DNA from: Rhizobiales bacterium 62-17
GTDB taxonomy: Bacteria > Pseudomonadota > Alphaproteobacteria > Rhizobiales > Beijerinckiaceae
Direction: 5' to 3'
NCBI GenBank assembly: GCA_001898965.1
Contig: MKVW01000001.1
Location: forward strand, 203,810 to 267,809
Length of the DNA stretch: 64,000 bases
Numbering within the stretch: position 1 is the first letter of the stretch; each line of letters starts with the position of its first letter. The notes beneath the pieces are model-generated. The model was not told the origin of the DNA. It searched no databases and saw nothing but the letters and a program-made list of their open reading frames with translations. Below are positions 51,817-61,485 of this stretch, piece by piece. The translations under genes and the position numbers were made by a program.

Positions 51817-52290
51817 ATGCGCGCTACGAGCCTGCTTCGATATCTTTTCCTCGCCGTCAGTCTTTTCGCGGCCTCCGCCGCGCATGCGGTCGAGCCCTCG
51901 GAAATGCTCGCCGATCAGAAGCTGGAAGCACGGGCGCGCACGATTTCGGCGGGCCTGCGTTGCCTCGTTTGTCAGAACCAGTCGATCGATGATTCCAATG
52001 CACCGCTCGCCAAGGACCTGCGCGTCATCGTGCGCGAGCGGCTTGTCGCTGGCGACAGCGATGATGCGGTGCGTGATTATCTCGTCGCGCGCTATGGCGA
52101 ATTCATTCTTCTGAAACCGCCGCTCAACACCGGGACGATTCTGTTGTGGACCGCCACGCCGGCTATTCTCGCGGCGGCTTTGATTGTGGTCTTTCTGCGG
52201 CGCCGTCGTCCCGTGCGGGAGCTGGCCGATGAGCTGACGCCGGAAGAAGCGCAAAAACTGGCCGAATTGCTGGAAAAGCGCGGAAAATAA
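51817..52290 (+). CDS. ccmH: Cytochrome c maturation protein CcmH (CycL)
   Basis: A 157-residue thiol-reductant with signal peptide (to about AHAVEP), the active CxxC at Cys49 and Cys52 in RCLVCQNQSI, and a C-terminal transmembrane helix. Reduces the CXXCH thiols of apocytochrome c. Three bases separate it from ccmF. Last gene of the cluster; degP follows 118 bases later with its own strong ribosome-binding site. Confidence 0.95.
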   Translation: MRATSLLRYLFLAVSLFAASAAHAVEPSEMLADQKLEARARTISAGLRCLVCQNQSIDDSNAPLAKDLRVIVRERLVAGDSDDAVRDYLVARYGEFILLKPPLNTGTILLWTATPAILAAALIVVFLRRRRPVRELADELTPEEAQKLAELLEKRGK

Positions 52291-52408
52291 TCGGCCTATC
52301 GACGTTACAAAGAATTCATCTGCTGGAAATGGCGGTGCAAACCGCGCTCCCTCATCTTCTCCGTCACCGCTGGCCCTCCACCAGCGCCCCTATTCAGGAG
52401 AAGCGTGA

Positions 52409-53950
52409 ATGTCTGAGTCCCTCCTCAATCCGAAGCCGAACAAGACCGTGCGTGCGGCCCTCCTCGGTGCCGTGGCCGTGCTGGCTCTCGGTGGCGCCCT
52501 TGGCGCCGTCAATATCGCACCGCAGATCACCACCAGCGCCCATGCCGAGGCGCCGCTTACCAATGCGTCGATGCCGTCTTTCGCTGACACCATTCAGCGC
52601 GTGCGTGGCGCCGTCGTGTCAGTCAAGGTGAACATCGTTGAATCCGCCAATGACGAAGCCGGTCCGGGCCAGGGCCCGCAGGGCATGCCGCGTCTGCAGC
52701 CCGGCGATCCGCTGGAACGTTTCTTCCGTCGCTTCGGCGAGGAAGGCCTGCCCTTCCAGATGCCGAACCAGCGCCAGCAGCAGCGTCGTGGCATCGCGCA
52801 GGGGTCGGGCTTCATCATCTCGGCCGATGGCTATGTCGTCACCAACAACCACGTAGTGAAGAACGCCCGTGGCGACGTGTCGCTGACGCTCGATGGCGGC
52901 AAGACCGTCACCGCCAAGGTGATCGGCACCGACGAGAAGACCGACCTGGCCCTGTTGAAGATCAACGAAGCGGGCTCTTATCCGTTCGTCGATTTCGCGG
53001 CCAATGCGCCGCGCGTCGGAGACTGGGTGGTGGCCATCGGCAATCCGTTCGGCCTCGGCGGCACGGTGACGGCGGGCATCGTCTCGGCCCGTGGCCGCGA
53101 CATCGGCGCCGGCCCCTATGACGACTTCCTGCAGATCGATGCACCGGTGAACCGGGGCAACTCCGGCGGCCCGACCTTCGACACCAACGGTCAGGTGGTT
53201 GGCGTCAACACGGCGATCTACTCGCCGTCGGGCGGCAGCGTCGGCATCGGCTTCGCCATCCCGTCGAGCACGGTGAAGGACGTTGTCGCCGCTCTGCGCG
53301 ACAAGGGTGTCGTGGCCCGTGGCTATATCGGCGTGCAGATCCAGCCGGTGACGGCGGAGATCGCTGATTCGCTCGGTCTCAAGGACAACCGTGGCGCGCT
53401 GATCGCCGAGACCCAGCCCAACACGCCGGCCGCCAAGGCGGGCCTGAAGTCGGGCGACGTCATCGTCTCGGTCGACGGCCAGAATGTCGATGGTCCGCGT
53501 GATCTGTCGCGCCGGATCGCCGCCTATGGCCCCGAGCACAAGGTGAGCGTCGCCTATCTGCGTTCGGGCAAGGAAATGACCGCCAACGTGGTTCTCGAAG
53601 CCCTGCCGGATCAGCAGCGCGCCGATGCCCGCCCGGGCCGTGACAATGGCCGTGGCGAGCAGCTCGACCAGAAGTTTGGCCTGTCGTTGGCGCCCGCCAG
53701 CGCCGTGCCGGGCGCTGGCAAGGAAGGCGTTGTGGTCGCCGATGTCGATCCCGATGGCGCCGGTGCCCGCATGGGTCTGCGCTCCGGTGACGTGATCCTC
53801 GAAGCCGCCGGCCAGCCCGTCACCCGCCCGTCGGAAGTGTCGGCCGCGCTCGCGGCGGCGCGTAAGGACGGTCGCAAGGCGGTGCTGCTGCGGGTCAAGT
53901 CGGGCGACAACACCCGTTTCGTCGCGCTGGTCACCAACCCGGCGTCCTGA
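52409..53950 (+). CDS. degP: DegP/HtrA-family periplasmic serine protease
   Basis: A 513-residue protein with N-terminal signal/anchor helix (about 15-47) and a Q-rich linker. The protease domain has the triad His148 (TNNHVVK), Asp179 (KTDLALLK), Ser252 (RGNSGGP). Two PDZ domains follow (about 285-395 and 420-510), as in DegP/DegQ. Degrades or refolds damaged envelope proteins. AGGAG is well placed before the ATG. In Sinorhizobium degP1 likewise follows cycHJKL. A hairpin after the stop may partly separate it from the response regulator. Confidence 0.95.
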   Translation: MSESLLNPKPNKTVRAALLGAVAVLALGGALGAVNIAPQITTSAHAEAPLTNASMPSFADTIQRVRGAVVSVKVNIVESANDEAGPGQGPQGMPRLQPGDPLERFFRRFGEEGLPFQMPNQRQQQRRGIAQGSGFIISADGYVVTNNHVVKNARGDVSLTLDGGKTVTAKVIGTDEKTDLALLKINEAGSYPFVDFAANAPRVGDWVVAIGNPFGLGGTVTAGIVSARGRDIGAGPYDDFLQIDAPVNRGNSGGPTFDTNGQVVGVNTAIYSPSGGSVGIGFAIPSSTVKDVVAALRDKGVVARGYIGVQIQPVTAEIADSLGLKDNRGALIAETQPNTPAAKAGLKSGDVIVSVDGQNVDGPRDLSRRIAAYGPEHKVSVAYLRSGKEMTANVVLEALPDQQRADARPGRDNGRGEQLDQKFGLSLAPASAVPGAGKEGVVVADVDPDGAGARMGLRSGDVILEAAGQPVTRPSEVSAALAAARKDGRKAVLLRVKSGDNTRFVALVTNPAS

Positions 53951-53970
53951 TCCCTCGGGGATTGCTTCGA

Positions 53971-53995
53971 CGGCAGGCCAAATGGCCTGCCGTTT
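53971..53995 (+). terminator. Hairpin after degP, possible terminator
   Basis: Perfect 9-bp stem CGGCAGGCC / GGCCTGCCG with loop AAAT (53971-53992), followed only by TTTGCC. It lies 20 bases after the stop; termination may be partial. Confidence 0.55.
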
Positions 53996-54013
53996 GCCGT
54001 GAAAGTCCGCTAT

Positions 54014-54706
54014 ATGTCACTCATGCGCATTCTGGTGATCGAGGACGACCGCGAAGCGGCGGGCTATCTGGTGAAATCCTTCCGCGAGGCCGGCCATCTG
54101 GCCGACCATGCGGCGGATGGCCTGGAAGGCTATGCCATGGCGCGCGAGGGCGCCTATGAAGTGCTGGTCGTCGACCGCATGTTGCCCAAGCTCGACGGCC
54201 TCTCCCTGATCGGCGGCTTGCGCGAACAGAAGGTCGAGACGCCGGTGCTGATTCTCTCGGCTCTCGGTCAGGTCGATGATCGGGTGAAGGGCCTGCGCGC
54301 CGGCGGCGACGACTATCTCGCCAAACCCTATGCCTTTTCCGAATTGCTCGCCCGGGTCGAAGTGTTGGCCCGTCGCCGCGCCGGTGCGGCCGGCGAGACC
54401 ACTCAATTGCGCGTCGGTGGCCTCGAGCTCGATCGGCTTGCCCACACGCTCACCCGCGACGGCAAGGACATTCCGCTGCAGCCACGCGAATACCGCCTGC
54501 TCGAATATCTGATGCGCCACGCCGGCCAGGTGGTGACGCGCACCATGCTGCTCGAAAACGTCTGGGATTATCATTTCGATCCGCAGACCAATGTGATCGA
54601 CGTGCATATTTCGCGCTTGCGCAGCAAGATCGACAAAGGCTTCGATCCGCCGCTCCTGCATACGATCCGCGGCGCGGGATATATGATCCGTGACGGCGCT
54701 CGCTAA
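54014..54706 (+). CDS. OmpR-family response regulator
   Basis: A response regulator of about 230 residues. Receiver acidic residues in IEDDRE, phospho-Asp in VVDRMLP (Asp51 counted from the ATG at 54023), Lys in LAKPYAF; winged helix with LQPREYRLLEYLM and RGAGYMI. It resembles the CusR/QseB-type group. The start is uncertain among GTG 53999, ATG 54014 and ATG 54023. It overlaps the following kinase gene by 17 bases. Its place between degP and glnE suggests an envelope-stress signal, but this is inference. Confidence 0.87.
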   Translation: MSLMRILVIEDDREAAGYLVKSFREAGHLADHAADGLEGYAMAREGAYEVLVVDRMLPKLDGLSLIGGLREQKVETPVLILSALGQVDDRVKGLRAGGDDYLAKPYAFSELLARVEVLARRRAGAAGETTQLRVGGLELDRLAHTLTRDGKDIPLQPREYRLLEYLMRHAGQVVTRTMLLENVWDYHFDPQTNVIDVHISRLRSKIDKGFDPPLLHTIRGAGYMIRDGAR

Positions 54707-56171
54707 TCTATTCCGCACGACGGCTTTCAAGCTGTCGCTCGCTTATCTGCTGATTTTTTCGATTGGCGCCGGCGTCATCATCGGTTGGGTCAGCTGGAAC
54801 GTGCGCCGTTTGCTGGACGAGCAGATCGCCGCGACCGTCGAAGCCGAGATCAACGGTCTTTCCGAACAATATGCCCGCGGCGGCATCCGCGTCATCGTCG
54901 ATGTGATCGAGCGGCGCACACGCCAGCCCGGCGCCTCGCTCTATCTCGTCACCAATTTCGCCGGTCAGGCCATTGCCGGCAATATCGCGCAATTGCCGCC
55001 GGGCGTCCTCGATCAGCCGGGCGTGCGCGAAACCACCTATGAGCGTCAGGGCGAACTAGGGGTGGAGCGGCGAGCGTTGGCCCGCATCTTCTTGCTGCCC
55101 GGCGGTTTCCGTCTGCTCGTCGGCCGCGACCTTGAAGATCGCGAAGCGCTGCGGCGCGTGTTCTCGCGGGCGTTGTTGACGTCGCTGTTCTGGCTGATCG
55201 TCATCGGCACGATTGGCGGCCTATTGGTCGCCCGTCGCGTTTTGCGCCGCGTCGACGGTATGAACGACAGCGTGCGCTCGATCATGAGCGGCGATCTGTC
55301 CCGCCGCCTGCCACTGAGCCGCACCAACGACGAACTTGAACGTCTGACCATCAACCTCAATTCCATGCTCGATCGCATCGTCGAGCTGATGAAGGGGTTG
55401 CGTGAGGTTTCCGACAATATCGCCCATGACCTGAAGACGCCTCTGACCCGGTTGCGCAACCGCGCCGAGGAAGCGCTGCGCACCGCGCAGACGCCGGATG
55501 AATTCCGTGGCGCGCTGGAAAAGACCATCGAGGAATCCGATACGCTCATCCGTATCTTCAACGCGCTTTTGATGATTGCGCGGATGGAGGCGGGCAGCGA
55601 GATCGAGGGCAAGACCGATTTCGACGCCGGTGACGTGGCGCGCGATCTCGTCGAACTCTACGAACCTGCGGCCGAAGACGCGCAGATGCGCATCGAAACC
55701 GACATTGCCTCGGGCCTCACCGTCCACGGCAGCCGCGAACTCATCGGTCAGGCGCTCGCCAATCTTATCGACAACGCGCTGAAATATGGCGCCTCGCCGA
55801 ATGCTGATCATCCTTCGATCGTGCGCGTCAGCGCCAGCGCCGAGGGCGGGCAGGTGCTTTTGCGCGTCGGCGACCGTGGTCCCGGCATCGCCGCCTCCGA
55901 GCGTGAGCATGTGCTGGGACGTTTCGTCCGGCTCGAGGGATCCCGGTCCCGGCCGGGATCCGGCCTCGGACTATCGCTTGCGGCGGCGGTCGCCCGTCTG
56001 CACAATGGCGAAATCAGAATCGAGGACAACGCGCCGGGATTGCTTGTGACGCTCGTCATACCAGCGGCCGCCGCCCCGCCTGTCCACACGGACAAGACGC
56101 AAGCGGACAGGACGCAGGTGGATAAAACGAATGAGCGCAGCGAAAAAACCACCGTCGAAACCGCGAGATAG
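54690..56171 (+). CDS. HAMP-domain sensor histidine kinase
   Basis: A 493-residue kinase: TM helix 1 (15-35), periplasmic domain about 125 residues, TM helix 2 (162-183), HAMP (180-235), HisKA with His246 in NIAHDLKTPL, HATPase with NLIDNALKYG, GDRGPGI and GSGLGLSL. A Lys/Thr/Asp-rich tail of about 35 residues follows the catalytic domain. GTG start inside the response-regulator gene couples the pair. Its 3' end overlaps the glnE start by 41 bases. Confidence 0.88.
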   Translation: MTALANLFRTTAFKLSLAYLLIFSIGAGVIIGWVSWNVRRLLDEQIAATVEAEINGLSEQYARGGIRVIVDVIERRTRQPGASLYLVTNFAGQAIAGNIAQLPPGVLDQPGVRETTYERQGELGVERRALARIFLLPGGFRLLVGRDLEDREALRRVFSRALLTSLFWLIVIGTIGGLLVARRVLRRVDGMNDSVRSIMSGDLSRRLPLSRTNDELERLTINLNSMLDRIVELMKGLREVSDNIAHDLKTPLTRLRNRAEEALRTAQTPDEFRGALEKTIEESDTLIRIFNALLMIARMEAGSEIEGKTDFDAGDVARDLVELYEPAAEDAQMRIETDIASGLTVHGSRELIGQALANLIDNALKYGASPNADHPSIVRVSASAEGGQVLLRVGDRGPGIAASEREHVLGRFVRLEGSRSRPGSGLGLSLAAAVARLHNGEIRIEDNAPGLLVTLVIPAAAAPPVHTDKTQADRTQVDKTNERSEKTTVETAR

Positions 56172-59148
56172 CCGAAGCCGCAAGCCCACGACCGAACAGA
56201 TTCGGATCGATGACCGCGCTCTGGCGCGGCGCCTGGTCACCGCACCGCTCGCCAAGGGCGAGACGGCCACACGCAAATTGACCGATCTCAAGGGGGATCT
56301 GTCCTTCGGCGCCGACGCGGAAACCGCCGCCAAGATCCAGGCGCTGCTGCGGGGTGTTGCCGAACACTCACCTTATCTTTGGGGCCTCATCGCCGCCGAT
56401 ACCGATCGTCTCCGCGATCTTCTGGCGAGCAATCCCGAAGATCGCTTCGCCGATTGCCTGGAGCGCATGCGTGTCGCCTGCGACCTTGCCAATGACGATG
56501 AGGTCGTTCTGCAAGCCTTGCGAAAAGGCAAGCAGGAAGGCCATCTGCTGATCGCGCTCAGCGATCTCGGCGGCGTCTGGCAGGTCGATGCGGTGATGGC
56601 CGCCGTGTCGCATCTCGCCGATACCGCGACGATCGCCGCCACGCGCCATGCCTTGCGCACGGCCCATCATGCCGGGCGCGTGAAGCTTGCCAATCCGGCG
56701 GAGCCGGACCAGGCCTGCGGTCTCGTCCTATTGGCGCTCGGCAAGCACGGCGCCGGCGAATTGAACTATTCGAGCGACATCGATCTCGTCGCCTTTTTCG
56801 ATCCGGAAACATCCGCGCTCTACGATCCGTCCGAGAGCACGCGCATTTATGTGCGCATCACCCAGCACATCGCCAAATTGCTGCAAGAGCATACGGGCGA
56901 CGGCTATGCTTTCCGGGTCGATCTTCGCTTGCGGCCCGATCCTGGCTCGACGCCCGTTGCCGTGTCGCTGCCGGCCGCCTTCTCCTACTATGAACTGCTC
57001 GGCCAGAATTGGGAGCGCGCGGCCTTCATCAAGGCGCGGCCCGTGGCCGGCGAGATCGGCCTGGGCGAGGCCTTTCTGAAAGACCTCACGCCCTTCATGT
57101 GGCGGCGCTACTTCGACTATGCCGCCATTGCCGACATCCATGCGATGAAGCGGCAGATCCACGCGGTGCGCGGCTTTGCCGAAATCGCCGTCGCCGGCCA
57201 CAACATCAAAGTGGGGCGCGGCGGCATCCGCGAAGTGGAATTCTTCGTCCAGACCCAGCAATTGATTTTCGGCGGCCGCCGCCCGCAACTGCGCGGTCCA
57301 CGCACGCTCGACATGCTCAAGGAGCTCGCCGCCGATGGTTGGATTACGCCGGATGCGGTGACGGAACTGAGCGCCGCCTATCGTTTCCTGCGCGAAATCG
57401 AACACCGGCTGCAAATGGTGGCCGATGAGCAGACCCAGCGTCTGCCGGCGGAGGCAGGGGAGCTGGAAGGCTTCGCGCAATTCTGCGGCTATCGTGACGC
57501 GGCGGCTTTCGGTGACGCGCTGCTGGCGCAACTGGCCTGTGTCGAAAGCCACTATGCACGGTTGTTCGAAGCTGAGCCGGAATTGTCTTCCAGCGTCGGC
57601 AATCTCGTGTTCACCGGCGTCACCGACGATCCCGAAACACTCGAAACCCTGTCGAAGCTCGGCTTTGCCAATCCGGCAATGGCGGCCGAGACCGTGCGCG
57701 GTTGGCATTTCGGCCGTCGTCCGGCCATGCAGAGCGCCCGCGCTCGTGAAGTGCTGACGGCTTTGGTGCCGGCTTTGCTCGAAGCCTTTGCGGGCAGTGG
57801 CGATCCCGATGCGGCATTGCTCGCCTTCGACAATGCGCTGATGCGCATGCCCGCTGCCGTCGAATTGTTTTCGATCCTCAAGTCGAATGACAAGGTGCGT
57901 GAATTGTTCGCCGATATTCTCGGTGGCGCGCCACGCCTGGCGCAGGTGGTGTCTCTGCGTCCGCACGTGCTCGATGCGGCGATCGATCCAGCCCATAGCG
58001 CGACGCGGCCCGGCGAGAGCCGTTTCGAGGCCCGTGCTCGGCGCATCCTGGAGACCGCGCAGGACAGCGAACAGTTCATGGACGACTGCCGCGATCTGGC
58101 GCAGGAAGAAATGTTCGTAATCGGCATTCGCTTTCTGGCCGGCACTATTTCGGCGGAAGACGCGGGCTACTTATACAGCGCCCTGGCGGATGCCCTGCTG
58201 CGCGCCGCGTTGGAGCACGTGGAGCAAGCCCTCGTGGCGGAGCATGGTACGGTGCCGGGCGCGCGTTGCGCCATCGTTGGCATGGGCAAGCTCGGCTCGC
58301 GCGAGATGACGGCGGCCTCCGATCTCGATCTGATCCTGATCTATGACTATGACGACGAGACGCCCGAGTCCGATGGAGCGCGCCCATTGCATGCCGCGCA
58401 GTATTACGCGCGCCTGACCAAGAGGCTCGTAGCCGTACTCACCTCGGCGACCCGGCGCGGCAAGCTTTATGACGTCGATCTCAGATTGCGTCCCTCGGGC
58501 GGCCAGGGGCCGGTGGCAACGCGCTTCACCAGCTTCATCGACTATCAGCAGAACGAGGCGGAGACGTGGGAGCACATGGCCCTGGTGCGGGCGCGTGTCA
58601 TCGCCGGGGATGCGACGCTGGCCGAGGCGATCACGGCGGCGCAAACGGCGATCATCCGTCAGCCGACCGCAGAAAAGACCTTGCGAACGGATATCGCCGC
58701 CATGCGCGGGCTTATCGCCCGCGAGAAGGGCGAGAGCGATCCGTGGGATTTGAAGCTGGCGGCGGGCGGCATCATCGACGTCGAATTCATCGCGCAGTAT
58801 CTGGTGCTGGCCCATGCGCCTAAGCATCCCGAAATCATTGATACCTCGACCATCGGTGTACTGCGCAAGGCGACGGCCGCCGGCCTGTTGCCGTCGGGTG
58901 ATGGCGAGCAATTGACGACGGCTTGCGCGTTCTATCAGGCGGTGACGCAGATGATGCGGCTTGCCATCGAAGGCCCCTTCGATCCCACCAAAGTGGCTTC
59001 CAGTGTGCTGCGGCGCATTGCTTCGAGCGTCAACCTGCCGGATTTCGGTCGTGTCGAACTGATGCTGACGGAGACGCGCACCGAAGTGCGGAAAATCTTC
59101 ACGCGCCTGATCGGAGCGCCGGGCAAAGCCGCATCGACCAAGAAATAG
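56131..59148 (+). CDS. glnE: Bifunctional glutamine synthetase adenylyltransferase/deadenylyltransferase
   Basis: A 1005-residue two-domain enzyme that adenylylates (inactivates) and deadenylylates glutamine synthetase under PII control. Both nucleotidyltransferase sites are visible: NYSSDIDLVAFF in the first domain and TAASDLDLILIYDYDD in the second, each followed by a helical domain. The first 30 residues are basic and Lys/Pro-rich. The ATG lies inside the 3' end of the kinase gene (41-base overlap), so the two-component pair and glnE appear co-transcribed. The stop is ten bases from the convergent PleC-like gene. Confidence 0.95.
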   Translation: MSAAKKPPSKPRDSRSRKPTTEQIRIDDRALARRLVTAPLAKGETATRKLTDLKGDLSFGADAETAAKIQALLRGVAEHSPYLWGLIAADTDRLRDLLASNPEDRFADCLERMRVACDLANDDEVVLQALRKGKQEGHLLIALSDLGGVWQVDAVMAAVSHLADTATIAATRHALRTAHHAGRVKLANPAEPDQACGLVLLALGKHGAGELNYSSDIDLVAFFDPETSALYDPSESTRIYVRITQHIAKLLQEHTGDGYAFRVDLRLRPDPGSTPVAVSLPAAFSYYELLGQNWERAAFIKARPVAGEIGLGEAFLKDLTPFMWRRYFDYAAIADIHAMKRQIHAVRGFAEIAVAGHNIKVGRGGIREVEFFVQTQQLIFGGRRPQLRGPRTLDMLKELAADGWITPDAVTELSAAYRFLREIEHRLQMVADEQTQRLPAEAGELEGFAQFCGYRDAAAFGDALLAQLACVESHYARLFEAEPELSSSVGNLVFTGVTDDPETLETLSKLGFANPAMAAETVRGWHFGRRPAMQSARAREVLTALVPALLEAFAGSGDPDAALLAFDNALMRMPAAVELFSILKSNDKVRELFADILGGAPRLAQVVSLRPHVLDAAIDPAHSATRPGESRFEARARRILETAQDSEQFMDDCRDLAQEEMFVIGIRFLAGTISAEDAGYLYSALADALLRAALEHVEQALVAEHGTVPGARCAIVGMGKLGSREMTAASDLDLILIYDYDDETPESDGARPLHAAQYYARLTKRLVAVLTSATRRGKLYDVDLRLRPSGGQGPVATRFTSFIDYQQNEAETWEHMALVRARVIAGDATLAEAITAAQTAIIRQPTAEKTLRTDIAAMRGLIAREKGESDPWDLKLAAGGIIDVEFIAQYLVLAHAPKHPEIIDTSTIGVLRKATAAGLLPSGDGEQLTTACAFYQAVTQMMRLAIEGPFDPTKVASSVLRRIASSVNLPDFGRVELMLTETRTEVRKIFTRLIGAPGKAASTKK

Positions 59149-59157
59149 GAAATAGGA

Positions 59158-61485
59158 TCAGGCGCTTTCGGACTGCGCCGTTGGCGGCGCGGGCGCGTGA
59201 GCTACGCGCGCCATGGCCTTCAACGCATTCGGCGGCAGTGGCAGGCGGATACGTACGATCGTACCGACATTCTCGGTGGAGCGCAGGCGCATGGAGCCGC
59301 CATGCAGCTCTGCCAATGAACGGGCGATGGCGAGGCCAAGGCCCGAGCCCTTGGAGCCGTTCTCCAAAGGCGCATTAATCTGTTCGAACGGGCGGCCGAT
59401 CCGCACCAGGGCTTCCGTCGAAATGCCGCAGCCCGTGTCTTCCACATAAATATTGATGGCGCCGTCGATCATCCGGCAGCGCACGCCGACGCGTCCGCCG
59501 GAGGGGGTGAAGCGGATGGCATTGCGCAGCAGCTTGCCAAGCACCCGTTCAATGGCATTGCGGTCGGCGCTGACGTGAACGCCGGGGCAAGTCTCGCTGG
59601 TCAGCGTGACATTCTTGCGTTGCGCGTGATCGGCCACGCTTTCGACCGCTGCCGTGATGGCGAGCGCGATTTCGAATTCGGTCTTGCGCAGTTCCACATG
59701 GCCAGCTTCAAGCGCCGACATTTCCAGAACGTCGGCGATGATGCTGAGAAGATGCTGGCCGCTTTCGCGGATGTGGCAGGCATAGTCGAGATATTTCGAC
59801 GAGCCCAGCGGTCCGAATGTCTCATGCTCCATCACCTGCGAGAAACCGATGATGGCATTGAGCGGCGTGCGCAGCTCATGGCTCATATTGGCGAGGAATT
59901 CCGATTTGACGCGGCTGGCGAGTTCGGCTTCGGCTTTCTGTTCGAGATAGCGTTCCGCCATGTCGGCGAGTTGGCGGGCCTGCACTTCGAGGGTCTGACG
60001 TGACTTTCTGAGGTCGGCGACGGTTGCCATCAGCCGGCGTTCGGAATCGAGCAGTTTCTCCTCGTGCTGCTTGTGCACGGTGATGTCGGAGCCGACCGAG
60101 ACATAGCCGCCGTCCTTCGTCGCCCGTTCGTTGATTTGCAACCAGCGGCCGTCGGCGAGTTGCGCCTCATAAGAGCGCGCACCGGGCGTGGCGCCCGGCT
60201 GCGATTGCGCGGCGACGATGGGAATTTCGGCTTGCGCCAGGATGTCCTCGACCGCCGTTCCCTCGCGGGCATAGTCGGCTGGCAGGCCGTAGAGTTTCAT
60301 GAAGCGCGCGTTGCAGGCGACGAGGCGGTCGTCCACGTCCCAGAGCACGAAAGATTCGGAGATCGATTCAATCGCGTCCTGCAAGCGCACGCCGGCGGTG
60401 CGTGATTTTTCGGCGAGGCTGCGATGTTCGGTCATGTCGAGCGCGACGCCGATCAGATGTGGCGTGGCGTCGGGCGACTGACGGACGACTTCGGCGCGCG
60501 CCCGCAGCCAGAGCCAGCGGCCGTCGCTGTGGCGGACACGGAACGTCCGGTCGATGGTGCGCGGCCGCGAGGTGAGCAGTACTTTCGCCACCTGGCTGAG
60601 GTTGATGTCGGCAGGATGGATCAGGGCGGCGACGTCGCCGACGGAGAGGAAGCCGCCGTCGGGCTGTAGGCCGATCAGCTCATACATCGAATCCGACCAC
60701 ATGATGCGCCCGCGCGACAAATCCCAGTCCCACAGGCCGCAATGGCCGTGGTTGAGGGCCATGTCGAACTTGCGGCCGAGCTGTTCGCATTGCGCGGAGG
60801 CGCGGCGCGCGCGCTTCGCCTGCCAGAAATAGGCAAAGGCTAACGCGCCGATGACGATCGCCGACAGAACACCGAGCACGCCGGGCAGAAGGGCGGCGCG
60901 CCGCCAGTCGGCCACGGCTTCCGCCACGGGGCGGATCACGAAGGCCTGACCGGAGGTATTTTTAAGTGTGTAGGCGCCCGCGAAGACCTCGCGCCCATCG
61001 GCCAAATGGGTGCGTACGACACCGGCGCGCTCGCCGAGGATCGACAACGGTTGCGCATCGCCCAACAGATCGCTCGTCGCACCCTGGATCGTAGGCGCGG
61101 CGGCGATGATCTGGCCGCCCGCATCGCTGATCAGGACGATCGTGCCTTTAAGCGGGGTATGGGTGCGCAGTGCGCCGGCCAGCAGATCGGTCACGCTGGA
61201 GGGCGTGGCATCAGCACGATCGAGAGAAAGAGCGACGACGGCGGCGGTGAGTTCGATGTCCGAAGTGGTGCTTTGAAAGGCTTGTCCGCGAATTTGAAGA
61301 AGAGAAAGAAAGCTGGCCGATAAAAGGATCAAACAGAAAAGGGCGGCTGCTGCGGGGGCGATGAGGCGGAGTGTGCTTTCCAGACCGCTTCGATCTGGTC
61401 CACCACTCGCTTTTGGAATCGCATGCGCTGCCGTTCTGGATGAATCCGCGTAAACGGATTCCTCCAGCACGCTTGCACGTGCCAT
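59158..61485 (-). CDS. pleC: PAS-containing membrane histidine kinase, PleC-like
   Basis: A 775-residue kinase: TM helix 1 (about 44-64), periplasmic domain about 135 residues, TM helix 2 (203-222), two PAS domains (about 236-352 and 365-472), coiled coil, HisKA with His536 in FLANMSHELRTPLNAI, and HATPase with KLLRNAIRFTP and GSGLGLAIA. PleC is the bifunctional kinase/phosphatase of DivK and PleD. Support for PleC: the GFSQVMEHETFGPLG neighbourhood, the TM-periplasmic-TM-PAS layout, and a location beside glnE, as in Sinorhizobium. Orthology still needs a tree. Six GANTC sites lie around its start. Confidence 0.75.
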   Translation of the reverse strand: MARASVLEESVYADSSRTAAHAIPKASGGPDRSGLESTLRLIAPAAAALFCLILLSASFLSLLQIRGQAFQSTTSDIELTAAVVALSLDRADATPSSVTDLLAGALRTHTPLKGTIVLISDAGGQIIAAAPTIQGATSDLLGDAQPLSILGERAGVVRTHLADGREVFAGAYTLKNTSGQAFVIRPVAEAVADWRRAALLPGVLGVLSAIVIGALAFAYFWQAKRARRASAQCEQLGRKFDMALNHGHCGLWDWDLSRGRIMWSDSMYELIGLQPDGGFLSVGDVAALIHPADINLSQVAKVLLTSRPRTIDRTFRVRHSDGRWLWLRARAEVVRQSPDATPHLIGVALDMTEHRSLAEKSRTAGVRLQDAIESISESFVLWDVDDRLVACNARFMKLYGLPADYAREGTAVEDILAQAEIPIVAAQSQPGATPGARSYEAQLADGRWLQINERATKDGGYVSVGSDITVHKQHEEKLLDSERRLMATVADLRKSRQTLEVQARQLADMAERYLEQKAEAELASRVKSEFLANMSHELRTPLNAIIGFSQVMEHETFGPLGSSKYLDYACHIRESGQHLLSIIADVLEMSALEAGHVELRKTEFEIALAITAAVESVADHAQRKNVTLTSETCPGVHVSADRNAIERVLGKLLRNAIRFTPSGGRVGVRCRMIDGAINIYVEDTGCGISTEALVRIGRPFEQINAPLENGSKGSGLGLAIARSLAELHGGSMRLRSTENVGTIVRIRLPLPPNALKAMARVAHAPAPPTAQSESA

